A DNA stretch of 46,048 nt from an uncultured SAR116 cluster alpha proteobacterium (GTDB lineage Bacteria > Pseudomonadota > Alphaproteobacteria > Puniceispirillales > Marisalimonadaceae): positions 1 to 46,048 of the forward strand of contig CACAMV010000007.1 of assembly GCA_902533695.1 (NCBI GenBank), given 5' to 3'. Positions 17,016 to 25,132 of this stretch are shown piece after piece (within the stretch, counting starts at the first letter, position 1; the number at the start of each line of letters is the position of its first letter). The notes beneath the pieces are model-generated. The model worked only from the letters and a program-made list of their open reading frames with translations. It was not told the DNA's origin and did no database searches. A program made the translations under genes and the position numbers.

Positions 17016-19985
17016 ATGGATACCGTTAAAGTTGCAAACTGTTATGTCGGAAGTAATGTTCATAGAAAAGAAGATGATAAATTAATTAGTGGAAAAGGAC
17101 AATTCGGTGCTGACCTGGCGATTCCAACAGATTCACTTCACGTTGCTGTTTTAAGATCTGATCATGCATCAGCAATAATAAAAAAAATAAATTTAGAAAA
17201 CGCAATTAATTTAGAAGGTGTCCATTCAATATTAACTGGAAGAGATTTTAGCAAAATATCAAACCCCCTTTTATCAGTTATTAGAACTGATTTTCAATCA
17301 TGGTGTTGTGCAATTGATCAAGTAAAGTACGTAGGGGAACCAATCGCATTAATCCTAGCAGAAAACAGATACATAGCAGAAGATGCAATTGATTTGATTG
17401 AAGTTGAATATTCTATAGACAAACCAATTATAGATATTAAGGAAGCTATTAAAACAAAATCAACATTTGTTCATACTGTTACAAAAAGTAATGTTGTTAG
17501 TGATAGATACTTTGAATATGGAAACCCAAAAAAATATTTTAATAATTCATCTAAACAAGTGGCAATAGAAATCACCTACCCTAGAAATAGCTGTACCCCT
17601 TTGGAAGGTTTTGTTGTTCATAGCTATTATGACCATGATGATGAAACTTATACAGTACAATCTAATTTTCAAGGACCTTATAGCCTTCATTCTGTTTTAT
17701 CAAGAGCTCTAAAAACTGATGAAGGTAAATTAAGATTAATATCAATTAATGATTCAGGTGGAAGTTTTGGAATAAAACAAGCAATTATGCCTATGATAAT
17801 TTTAACTAGTTTGGCATCAAAAATAACAAAAAAAAATATAGTTTGGATTGAAGATAGAATAGAACATCTAACAGCAGCTTCTTCAGCTACTGGTCGTTTG
17901 ACCAAGATAAAAGCATCAGTTTCAAATGATGGTTTAATAAATGCAATTGACTATGATCAAGTAGATGATGTAGGGGCTTATTTAAGAGCTCCAGAACCAG
18001 CTTCATTATATAGAATGCATGGCAATTTAAGTGGTCCCTATATAGTAAAGAATATTAGTTGTAGAAACAGAGTAATTGTCACAAACAAAACTCCAAGTGG
18101 TTTAAATAGAGGTTTTGGAGGACCTCAACATTATTTTGCACTTGAGAGATTAATAAAAAAAATTGCAGATGAACTAAAACTTGATCACTTAGATGTCATT
18201 ACAAAAAATATTTTAAATAAGGATCAATTTCCATATAAATCTCCTGCGGGAGCCATTTTAGATTCTGGAAATTATAAAAAATTAATAGAAAAAGTTAAAA
18301 AATCAGATACATACAAAAAAATATTAAATCAAAAAAAACAATCCTTAAAAAAAGGTATGTTATATGGAATTGGATATTCAGCAATTATTGAACCTTCAAT
18401 TTCTAATATGGGCTATATCACTACAGCTCTTCCCTACATAGAACGAGAAAAATCTGGTCATAAAGGAGGAGCTTTAGCATCATCTTCAGTCTCTATTGGA
18501 CCAACTGGAAGTGTTTATGTTTCGTGTGATAGCATTCCACAGGGTCAAGGTCACAAAACTGTTCTTAGCCAAGTAGTAGCAGATATTTTTTCATTAAACC
18601 CTAATGATATAATAGTTAACACTACCTTAGATACACAAAAGGATCCATGGTCAATTGCTGCTGGAAATTATTCTAGTCGTTTTGCAGGTGCAGTCGCAGG
18701 AACTACATCTATAGCAGCAAAAAAATTAAAAAAAAGACTTATTAAAATTGCTTCTTCCAAACTAAATTGTAAGTCAGAGAATATCAAATTTATAGATGGA
18801 AGAATATCAGATAAAAATAATTCTCAGAATAATATATCATTTAAACGGTTAGCTGGAATATCTCATTGGTCACCAGGTGAAATTCCAGAAGAAATGGAAC
18901 AAGGATTACGAGAAGTAGCCTTTTGGTCAGATGAAGAAATAAAACCTCCAAATGAGAAAGATGAAATAAATGGATCACTTGTATACGGGTTCGTGTTCGA
19001 TGTATGCGGAATAGAAATTGATCCAAGCACATCTTCTATGAAAATAGACAAATATATAACAGGACATGATGCTGGCAAAATTCTTAATCCTTTACTTGCA
19101 GATGGACAAATTTATGGAGCTTATGCTCATGCGGTTGGAGCATCAACTATAGAAGAATTTAGATATGAAAAAGATGGTTCGTTTTTGTCAGGTTCATTTC
19201 AAGATTATCTATTACCCTCAAGCAAAGAAATAAATCAACCCGAGATTATACACATTGAGACTCCTAGCCCACTTACACCACTTGGTTCAAAAGGTCTAGG
19301 AGAAGGCAATTGTATGTCTACTCCGGTCGCAATAGCAAATGCCTTTTCAGATGCAACAGGTTTAAACAACGTAACACTACCACTAACTAAATCAAAAATT
19401 CATAATTATTTAAATCTTAAAGAAAAAGAAATTAAACCAAAATTTGTAAATAAAAATTTGTCCTTAAAAACTGATTATCCGATTTCGGGTTCAGATAATG
19501 TTTTAATAAATATGAATAAAAGTATCCTTTGGAAAAATTTGTTAGATGTAAAATCTCTTAAAGATATTATTCCTGGATGTAAAAATATTAAATTAATTAA
19601 AAAGAATACTTATTTAGGCATTATAAATATAAAGATTGGTCCAATAAAAGGTGAATACAAATTTGTTGTTGAATTAACAAATATAAAAAATGAAAAATCA
19701 TTAACATTAAAGGGAAAAGCTTTAGGAAAACTTGGTCGTGGAAATGGAGAAGGTTCTTTAAATTTGACAGAAGTTGGTAGTAAAATAAATATTTCTTACT
19801 CATATGCCGCTAATGTAAATGGAAAAATATCAATAGTAGGAAACAGATTATTAAATTCAGCATCTAAAATAATTATAAATCAATTTTTTAATTCTTTTTT
19901 AAAAATAAAAAAGCCAAAGAAAACTTCAATGCTAAACTATATTAAAATTAAATTAGGTATAATTAATGAAACCCCCTCCATTTGA
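17016..19985 (+). CDS. Molybdenum hydroxylase large subunit fused to a CoxG-like domain, set 2
   Basis: Catalytic Mo subunit of 989 residues, about 200 longer than the set 1 copy. Residues 1-800 are the molybdopterin part: SGGSFGIKQA cofactor loop near 248, active-site loop GLNRGFGGPQ at 362-371 (Arg365, closer to the xanthine dehydrogenase RGFGGPQ form than to CO dehydrogenase), and catalytic Glu763 in GLGEGNC. From about residue 825 to 970 there is a separate domain with LLDVKSLKDIIPGCKNI, IKIGPIKGEYKF and AANVNGKISIVGNRLL, which match CoxG (SRPBCC fold, cofactor delivery or membrane anchoring in CO dehydrogenase systems). The last segment is Lys-rich. It overlaps the FAD subunit gene by 20 bases. 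The fusion is seen directly; the role of the extra domain is inferred. Confidence 0.92.
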   Translation: MDTVKVANCYVGSNVHRKEDDKLISGKGQFGADLAIPTDSLHVAVLRSDHASAIIKKINLENAINLEGVHSILTGRDFSKISNPLLSVIRTDFQSWCCAIDQVKYVGEPIALILAENRYIAEDAIDLIEVEYSIDKPIIDIKEAIKTKSTFVHTVTKSNVVSDRYFEYGNPKKYFNNSSKQVAIEITYPRNSCTPLEGFVVHSYYDHDDETYTVQSNFQGPYSLHSVLSRALKTDEGKLRLISINDSGGSFGIKQAIMPMIILTSLASKITKKNIVWIEDRIEHLTAASSATGRLTKIKASVSNDGLINAIDYDQVDDVGAYLRAPEPASLYRMHGNLSGPYIVKNISCRNRVIVTNKTPSGLNRGFGGPQHYFALERLIKKIADELKLDHLDVITKNILNKDQFPYKSPAGAILDSGNYKKLIEKVKKSDTYKKILNQKKQSLKKGMLYGIGYSAIIEPSISNMGYITTALPYIEREKSGHKGGALASSSVSIGPTGSVYVSCDSIPQGQGHKTVLSQVVADIFSLNPNDIIVNTTLDTQKDPWSIAAGNYSSRFAGAVAGTTSIAAKKLKKRLIKIASSKLNCKSENIKFIDGRISDKNNSQNNISFKRLAGISHWSPGEIPEEMEQGLREVAFWSDEEIKPPNEKDEINGSLVYGFVFDVCGIEIDPSTSSMKIDKYITGHDAGKILNPLLADGQIYGAYAHAVGASTIEEFRYEKDGSFLSGSFQDYLLPSSKEINQPEIIHIETPSPLTPLGSKGLGEGNCMSTPVAIANAFSDATGLNNVTLPLTKSKIHNYLNLKEKEIKPKFVNKNLSLKTDYPISGSDNVLINMNKSILWKNLLDVKSLKDIIPGCKNIKLIKKNTYLGIINIKIGPIKGEYKFVVELTNIKNEKSLTLKGKALGKLGRGNGEGSLNLTEVGSKINISYSYAANVNGKISIVGNRLLNSASKIIINQFFNSFLKIKKPKKTSMLNYIKIKLGIINETPSI

Positions 19986-20793
19986 TTACGTCCAAGTTAA
20001 AACAATCGATGAAGCTTTATCAATTCTTAATGATTATGGCGATGATGCACAAATTATTGCAGGAGGACAATCAATAGTATCAATGTTGAATATGAGATTG
20101 ATAAAGCCCAAAATTATAATTGACATTAACTTTTTAAAAAATAGCTCATATATAATTTCTAAAAATAAATCTATTTTTATTGGACCTACTTACCGACAAC
20201 TTGATTTAGAAAAAAGAAAAAACACACAACACGATTTACCTTTACTTTCAGAAGCAATTTCATTTGTTGGACACATGCAACATAGGGCAAGAGGTACAGT
20301 TATCGGTTCAATATGTCATGGTGATCCTACATCAGAATTACCACTTTGTTTTTTAGCGTTAAAAGGTAAAATTACTCTAAGAAACAAATTAAGAAAACGT
20401 AAAGTTAATGCCTCTGACTTTTACCTTGGTCCGTTGATTACAACAAAAGAACCAAACGAAATAGCTACTGAAATAGAGTTTCCTGCTTCCCAAAAAAAAA
20501 CTGGCTATGCCTTTAAAGAAATTTCAGAAAAATTTGGTGATTTTGCCATAGCATCATTTGCTGCTGTAATAAACAAAGATAAAATTAGGTTTGCTGTTGG
20601 AGGAGTCTCAGGCAAACCTATAGCAACAGAATGGGAAAATAAAAAACATATTAACTTAGACGACAAACTCAATGAGTTTTCATGTAACATAGATATTTTG
20701 GATAATCAGCACACATCGGCAAAATATAAAAGAGATTTGGTAAGAAAAATAGGATTAAAAACTATAGTAAAAGCTATTGAAAGATCTGAATAA
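19966..20793 (+). CDS. Molybdenum hydroxylase FAD-binding subunit, set 2 (CoxM-like)
   Basis: Medium subunit of the second complex, 275 residues. FAD motifs are AGGQSIVSMLNMRL at about residues 32-45 and GTVIGSICHGDPTSELP near 108-124. In the second motif the usual TIGGS is TVIGS, so one glycine of the pair contacting the FAD pyrophosphate is Ile; the fold otherwise looks normal. The MKPPPFDYVQ start is standard. It overlaps the Mo-CoxG fusion gene by 20 bases and is the last gene of the long plus-strand operon, so it and the preceding gene are surely co-translated. It would complete the set 2 complex with the Fe-S subunit at 12282. Confidence 0.92.
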   Translation: MKPPPFDYVQVKTIDEALSILNDYGDDAQIIAGGQSIVSMLNMRLIKPKIIIDINFLKNSSYIISKNKSIFIGPTYRQLDLEKRKNTQHDLPLLSEAISFVGHMQHRARGTVIGSICHGDPTSELPLCFLALKGKITLRNKLRKRKVNASDFYLGPLITTKEPNEIATEIEFPASQKKTGYAFKEISEKFGDFAIASFAAVINKDKIRFAVGGVSGKPIATEWENKKHINLDDKLNEFSCNIDILDNQHTSAKYKRDLVRKIGLKTIVKAIERSE

Positions 20794-20874
20794 ATAAAAA
20801 CTATTCAAAGGTTTATTGAAACTGAGTTGCTGATCTTAGGACCAATTGCAAATTTATTTCTAATGTAATGTAAA
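20794..20874. other. Short gap after the long operon
   Basis: This 81-base stretch follows the last gene of the long plus-strand operon. I find no convincing terminator hairpin with a T run and no clear promoter; the sequence is AT-rich with several stops in all frames. Transcripts may simply run on into the small gene at 20875. Confidence 0.4.
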
Positions 20875-21066
20875 ATGAACAAAAATATAATAAAAGATAA
20901 TTATGGTAAAAATTTTCCAATAAAAAATATTAATGAGTTTTATAATCATATTTTATACTTTCATTTTACAGGAACTACCATACATGAAGAAGATGGACAT
21001 TATTTTACAGTTGACAATGAGTTTCGAGAAAAAATAAAAAACCTTTTCGAAAATTCAAATCACTGA
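20875..21066 (+). CDS. Small hypothetical protein (63 residues)
   Basis: Possible small cytoplasmic protein that I do not recognise. It has no signal peptide, membrane span or cysteine. The composition looks protein-like rather than random: an acidic/aromatic centre with HFTGTTIHEEDGHYFTVD followed by a charged helix REKIKNLFEN. The ATG at 20875 has no visible ribosome-binding site, which weakens the call. Its stop abuts the stop of the minus-strand epoxide hydrolase in a shared TGATCA. It is the only gene between the long operon and the next one. Could be a real conserved small protein or a chance frame; comparison with related genomes would settle it. Confidence 0.5.
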   Translation: MNKNIIKDNYGKNFPIKNINEFYNHILYFHFTGTTIHEEDGHYFTVDNEFREKIKNLFENSNH

Positions 21067-22203
21067 TCACATTATTTTTTTTACGAAACTGTTTATATCT
21101 GAAGCTAAAATTTCTGGCTGCTCCATCGCAGCGAAATGTCCACCTTTATCATGTTTTTGCCAAAAAATGATATTTTTATAAAATTGGTCAGCTAAAGTTT
21201 TAGGTGGAGAAAAAAGTTCTTTTGGGAATTCACTATACCCCATTGGAACTAATATAGGATGATCCTTATCTATAGGCCAATCAGTCTTATGACGTATATA
21301 GTAAGGCCAAAATGATGCACCTATACATCCCGAAAACCAGTACAAGGATATATTTGCAAGCATTCTGTCAATATTAATTGTTTCAAACAATTTCCCTTTA
21401 TTATCTGTCCAAGCAAAAAATTTTTCAGAGATATACGAACAAAGTGCAATTGGAGAGGAGTTAAGAGCATGAGCGATTGTAAATGGTTTTGTGCCTTGAA
21501 TTGCTTGATAACCTGTTTCAAAATGCATCCAATTTTTAAGTTTAATATAGAACTGCTCCTCAAGCTTATTATTTGGAGTTTTATCAAGACCTCTTGGTAA
21601 CGGCAGAAAGTTAATATGTATACCAAGAATATTTTTAGGATCTTTTATTGCCATTATAGAGGCAATAAATGAACCTAAATCACCTCCTTGAACAAAATAG
21701 TTTTTATAGCCAATTTGTTTCATAAGTTTGATAAAAATGGATGAGATTTGTTTTAAATCTTGGGGTTTTTGATCAATAGAAAAAGAATAGCCTACATTAG
21801 GCAATGAAGGAATTATTAGATCAAAAGGTATCATTGATTTCTTGTTCTCAGTTTTAGGATTTGTTAACAAAGGAATAAGGTCTAAAAATTCAAAAATCGA
21901 TCCAGGCCACCCATGAATTAACATTAATGGTACTGCGTTTTTAAAATTAGATTTTATATGTAAAAAGTGAACTTCTGTATTATCAATTTTGGTTTTGTAT
22001 TGAACAAAACTATTGAGATCTTTTTCTTGTTTTTTCCAATCAAATTTATTTCTCCAATATTTTAAAATATATTTCAAATCTTCAAATTTTATACCAGCAT
22101 TTTTATTTGATACAGGACTCCAATCTATTATTCTTCCATTTAAGATTTGATCTTTTAAATCCTCAACTTGCTTGCTATCTATCTTGCTTCGAAAAAATTT
22201 CAT
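21067..22203 (-). CDS. Epoxide hydrolase (alpha/beta-hydrolase with EHN domain)
   Basis: Microsomal-type epoxide hydrolase fold, 378 residues. An N-terminal EHN region (about 1-90), with typical IIDWSPVSNKNAGI and YWRNKFDWKKQE segments, precedes the alpha/beta-hydrolase core. The oxyanion motif is HGWPGS from residue 97, the nucleophile is Asp175 in GGDLGS (Asp, as in epoxide hydrolases, not Ser as in esterases), and the base is His356 in KGGHFAAME. All three elements are intact. It hydrolyses an epoxide to a diol if the assignment holds. It is the second gene of a two-gene minus-strand operon, 38 bases after the DapA-family gene, and converges on the small gene at 20875. Confidence 0.9.
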   Translation of the reverse strand: MKFFRSKIDSKQVEDLKDQILNGRIIDWSPVSNKNAGIKFEDLKYILKYWRNKFDWKKQEKDLNSFVQYKTKIDNTEVHFLHIKSNFKNAVPLMLIHGWPGSIFEFLDLIPLLTNPKTENKKSMIPFDLIIPSLPNVGYSFSIDQKPQDLKQISSIFIKLMKQIGYKNYFVQGGDLGSFIASIMAIKDPKNILGIHINFLPLPRGLDKTPNNKLEEQFYIKLKNWMHFETGYQAIQGTKPFTIAHALNSSPIALCSYISEKFFAWTDNKGKLFETINIDRMLANISLYWFSGCIGASFWPYYIRHKTDWPIDKDHPILVPMGYSEFPKELFSPPKTLADQFYKNIIFWQKHDKGGHFAAMEQPEILASDINSFVKKIM

Positions 22204-22241
22204 GAATTAATTTTTTTATATAATGATTTAGATGCAAAAAG

Positions 22242-23207
22242 TTATTCAGCAGCATCAATAAATTTATAATTTTCTGATAAATCTATTTTCTTAATCACAG
22301 TCCTTAAAGATTCTATTTCTTCAACTGGTAACTTCATTAATGGTGGCCTAACAAAAGCTTTGTCCATTCTTTTTAGTAATACAAGCGTTTCTTTCATTCT
22401 ATTATGCATGTCTAAAAATGGTTGCTTGTAAAACAATTGAACTAAAGGAAAAATTGAGTCATTTATCTTTTTTGCATTTGAAAGATCGTTAGATTTAATT
22501 GTATTGAACAACTCAACCTGTAAATCCGCGATAACACTACCTGCTCCAGATAACAAACCTTTTGCTCCCATCACGAGAGAAGACATTAACCAAGAACTAT
22601 GAGTTGTCAAAACATTTACAGGTCTATTTAAATTTTGGAAAACCCTAATGTGCTTCTCATGTAACATAGGGTCATTGCACCAATCTTTAATAGCTTTAAT
22701 TGAACCAACTTCTTCAAAAAGTTTTAAAAGTGTGTCAAAAGGATATGACAAATTTCCAGCCGCCGGATAATTAAAACATATAAGTGGTAAGTCAGTAACG
22801 TCAGCAATTCTTTTAAAATGTTCTACAGCCATTTCCGGTCTCAAATGGCCACCCATTGACATGCTTTGTGGAGGAAAACATAAAAGAGCTGAAGCTCCTA
22901 ATTCATCTGACATCTTAGCTATCTTAGCTGCTTCAATACTTCCATCAGAATACACACCATTAACTATTGGAACATTATCTCCAACTTCATCTAATGAAAA
23001 GTTTAATATTCTCTTTTGTTCTTCTATATTACAAGCGTGTATTTCTGAAGAATGTCCATTTACGGTGATTGCAGAGATACCTTTTGTGCCAGCACAAAAA
23101 CTTATGTGCTTCCTACTTTCTTGTTCGTCAATAGAAAGGTCTTCATTAAATGATATTAATGTGGCAGGAATCACCCCTTCTAATTCTAATTTCTTTTTAT
23201 ACGGCAT
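22242..23207 (-). CDS. Dihydrodipicolinate synthase (DapA) family aldolase/lyase
   Basis: Class I TIM-barrel lyase of the DapA/NAL family, 321 residues. The Schiff-base lysine is Lys174 in SIKAIKDW, and the substrate carboxylate loop is NGHSSEIHA (family GTTGE-like). In the usual YNxP strand the sequence is FNYP: Phe145 stands where DapA has the proton-relay Tyr, so true dihydrodipicolinate synthesis is unlikely. Other members of the family cleave or dehydrate keto-acid sugars, or act as hydratase-aldolases on aromatic ring-cleavage products, which would fit this catabolic setting. It heads a two-gene operon with the epoxide hydrolase; a 21-base palindrome lies just upstream. Reaction uncertain. 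Confidence 0.87.
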   Translation of the reverse strand: MPYKKKLELEGVIPATLISFNEDLSIDEQESRKHISFCAGTKGISAITVNGHSSEIHACNIEEQKRILNFSLDEVGDNVPIVNGVYSDGSIEAAKIAKMSDELGASALLCFPPQSMSMGGHLRPEMAVEHFKRIADVTDLPLICFNYPAAGNLSYPFDTLLKLFEEVGSIKAIKDWCNDPMLHEKHIRVFQNLNRPVNVLTTHSSWLMSSLVMGAKGLLSGAGSVIADLQVELFNTIKSNDLSNAKKINDSIFPLVQLFYKQPFLDMHNRMKETLVLLKRMDKAFVRPPLMKLPVEEIESLRTVIKKIDLSENYKFIDAAE

Positions 23208-23217
23208 TAATAAATTC

Positions 23218-23238
23218 TAATTGAAATATTTTCAATTA
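23218..23238. promoter_or_regulatory. Perfect 9-base inverted repeat, possible operator
   Basis: TAATTGAAA and TTTCAATTA flank TAT, a perfect 21-base dyad starting 11 bases upstream of the DapA-family ATG and lying within the 127-base divergent spacer. Its position and symmetry suit an operator for a dimeric repressor. The DNA is AT-rich, so a chance dyad is possible; no cognate regulator is encoded in the window. Confidence 0.4.
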
Positions 23239-23302
23239 ACAACAAATCAATTTTAATATTTAAATTCAAAGAAGTTTTGATTTAATTTTTAATTTATTTT
23301 AA

Positions 23303-23318
23303 AGTTATAATTATAACT
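23303..23318. promoter_or_regulatory. 16-base perfect palindrome containing a TATAAT box
   Basis: AGTTATAATTATAACT is self-complementary and contains TATAAT at 23306-23311, 23 bases before the ATG at 23335. A -10 box at this spot would give a short leader for the plus-strand operon, but no good -35 lies 16-18 bases upstream (TTGATT at 23277-23282 is too far). The palindrome may be an operator overlapping the promoter. Confidence 0.35.
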
Positions 23319-23334
23319 ATTACATGAGAAAATT

Positions 23335-23679
23335 ATGAGTAATTCAAGATATCTATTTATTGTTTCAATGAATGTTAAACGAGATTATGAAGACTTATTT
23401 AATGATGTTTACGATAACGAGCATATTCCTTACCTTCTAGAAGTCCCAGGTGTTAATAAAGTTACACGCACTAAAGGCGAACCTTTTAAATTTTCTATTG
23501 GTGGCGAAACCAAAAATATGGATGGACCTTCTCAAAACTTTGTTGCTTTATATGAAATTGACAGCCCAGAAGTTGTTAATAGCCCAGAATGGGGAATTGC
23601 TGTGGAAAAAGGAAGATGGAGTACTGAAGTAAGACAACATACTTCTGAACGATCCCATTATATGTACAAATACATTTAA
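23335..23679 (+). CDS. Small dimeric alpha/beta-barrel (ferredoxin-like) protein
   Basis: Protein of 114 residues with the pattern of EthD/stress-responsive-type alpha/beta barrels: a first strand YLFIVSMNV, then DVYDNEHIPYLLEVPGVNKVTR with the conserved NEHIP helix and VPGV turn, and a later FVALYEIDSPEVV strand. Such proteins are small dimers that bind or convert ring compounds (decarboxylases, dehydratases or chaperone-like partners). No catalytic residue can be assigned; His in NEHIP is the most conserved polar position. First gene of a three-gene operon with a MaoC dehydratase and an MDR reductase, all acting plausibly on one CoA or quinone-like intermediate. Start ATG is preceded by GAGAAAATT, the same leader as at 34352. 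Confidence 0.78.
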   Translation: MSNSRYLFIVSMNVKRDYEDLFNDVYDNEHIPYLLEVPGVNKVTRTKGEPFKFSIGGETKNMDGPSQNFVALYEIDSPEVVNSPEWGIAVEKGRWSTEVRQHTSERSHYMYKYI

Positions 23680-23692
23680 GTTAGTCTAAAAC

Positions 23693-24151
23693 ATGATTGA
23701 AATTAATAGTCCCCATGAAATTGAAAAATATCTAAATACACCTTTAACTCCAAGTGATTGGTACGAAGTTACTCAGGAAAAAATAAATATTTTTGCTGAG
23801 GCAACTGGTGACTTCCAGTGGATCCATGTAGACGTTGAAAGAGCAAAGAAAGAAATGCCGGAAGGAAAGACGATTGCACATGGTTATTATATGCTATCTC
23901 TGATACCTTTGCTTTCTTCACAAACCGCAAAAATAAATAACTCCAGCAGAACTTTGAATTATGGATCAGACAAAGTAAGATATATTAATCCTGTCAAAGT
24001 AGATTCATTGGTTAGATTAAATAGAAAAATAATTAAAGTAAATCTAATGGAAAATGGTGGCTATAGAGTGATAAACCTATATGAAATGGAAATAAAAGAT
24101 GTTAAAAAACCTGCATATATAGCTGAAACAATTTCCCTCGTATTTCCTTAA
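23693..24151 (+). CDS. MaoC-like enoyl-CoA hydratase/dehydratase
   Basis: Single hot-dog-fold protein of 152 residues. The hydratase 2 motif is clear: INIFAEATGDFQWIHVDVERAK, with the Asp of TGD and the His of WIHVD as the catalytic pair, followed by GKTIAHGYYMLSLIPLL. This is the NodN/MaoC type that adds water to 2-enoyl-CoA with R-stereochemistry. It lies 13 bases after the alpha/beta-barrel gene and nine before the MDR reductase. The set looks like a short CoA-ester pathway, but no dedicated substrate can be named. Length and motif order are normal. Confidence 0.88.
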   Translation: MIEINSPHEIEKYLNTPLTPSDWYEVTQEKINIFAEATGDFQWIHVDVERAKKEMPEGKTIAHGYYMLSLIPLLSSQTAKINNSSRTLNYGSDKVRYINPVKVDSLVRLNRKIIKVNLMENGGYRVINLYEMEIKDVKKPAYIAETISLVFP

Positions 24152-24160
24152 CTTTGAATT

Positions 24161-25132
24161 ATGAAAGCTATAATATGCGACGATTATGGTCCTCTGGAAA
24201 ACTTAATATATAAGGAATCAGAAACACCTAAAATTAATGATCCAGACGATGTGATTATTAAAGTTGAGTCATGTGGGGTTAACTTTCCAGATGGCCTCCT
24301 TGTTCAAGGAAAATATCAGCACAAACCAGAAACCCCTTTCATTCCTGGAATGGAAGTATCTGGAGAAATTTGTTCCATAGGTTTAAATGTTAAAGAATTT
24401 GATATTGGAGATAGAGTTGCAGGTCTTACTCAATTAGGAGGCTATGCAGAAATAACAAAAGTTAATAAACAATCAATTTACAAGTTGCCCGATTCAATGA
24501 GTCATGATGAAGCATGCGCCTTGTTATGCGCTTATGGAACATCACATTATGCCTTAAAACAAAGAGCAAAAATAAAAAATGGAGAAACTCTAGTAGTTTT
24601 AGGAGCATCAGGATCGACTGGCATTGCAGCTATACAAATTGGAAAAATCTATGGTGCTAAAGTCATTGCTGCATCTTCCTCAAAAGAAAAACAAGATTTC
24701 ACTGAAAAATTAGGTGCTGATATTTCTATTGGTTACGAAAATTTAAAAGACAATTTGAAGAAAATCACCAATGGAAAAGGTGTTGATATTATTTTTGATC
24801 CAGTTGGAGGTTCATTATTTGAAACATCTTCTAGAGCCCTTGCCAGATATGGAAGGATACTTGTTATAGGTTTTGCTTCAGGCGAGATACCTAAATTCCC
24901 AGTTAATTTAGCTCTGGTTAAAGAATTCAATGTGATTGGAGTTTTTTGGGGAGCTTTCACAAGAAATAACAAAAAAGATTTTCAAGAAAATATGAAAGAA
25001 TTATTTCAATGGCATGAGAAAGGTCTAATCATACCAAAAATTGAAGAAAAGTTTGCGCTTCAAAACGCTGCTACCGCATTAACTAAAATTTTAAACAGAG
25101 GTACCAAGGGTAAAGTGATTTTAAACCCTTGA
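24161..25132 (+). CDS. Zinc-independent MDR reductase (quinone oxidoreductase / enoyl reductase type)
   Basis: Medium-chain dehydrogenase/reductase of 323 residues, NADPH:quinone oxidoreductase group. An N-terminal GroES-like domain contains ESCGVNFPDGLLVQGKYQ and PFIPGMEVSGEI; the Rossmann domain has VLGASGSTGIAAIQIGK. The zinc-binding cysteines of alcohol dehydrogenases are absent, as expected for this group. It reduces an activated double bond or quinone with NADPH. Its TGA abuts the TGA of the minus-strand thiolase-fold gene in a shared TGATCA. Last gene of the three-gene operon; presumably follows or reverses the MaoC hydration step on the same carbon skeleton. Confidence 0.9.
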   Translation: MKAIICDDYGPLENLIYKESETPKINDPDDVIIKVESCGVNFPDGLLVQGKYQHKPETPFIPGMEVSGEICSIGLNVKEFDIGDRVAGLTQLGGYAEITKVNKQSIYKLPDSMSHDEACALLCAYGTSHYALKQRAKIKNGETLVVLGASGSTGIAAIQIGKIYGAKVIAASSSKEKQDFTEKLGADISIGYENLKDNLKKITNGKGVDIIFDPVGGSLFETSSRALARYGRILVIGFASGEIPKFPVNLALVKEFNVIGVFWGAFTRNNKKDFQENMKELFQWHEKGLIIPKIEEKFALQNAATALTKILNRGTKGKVILNP

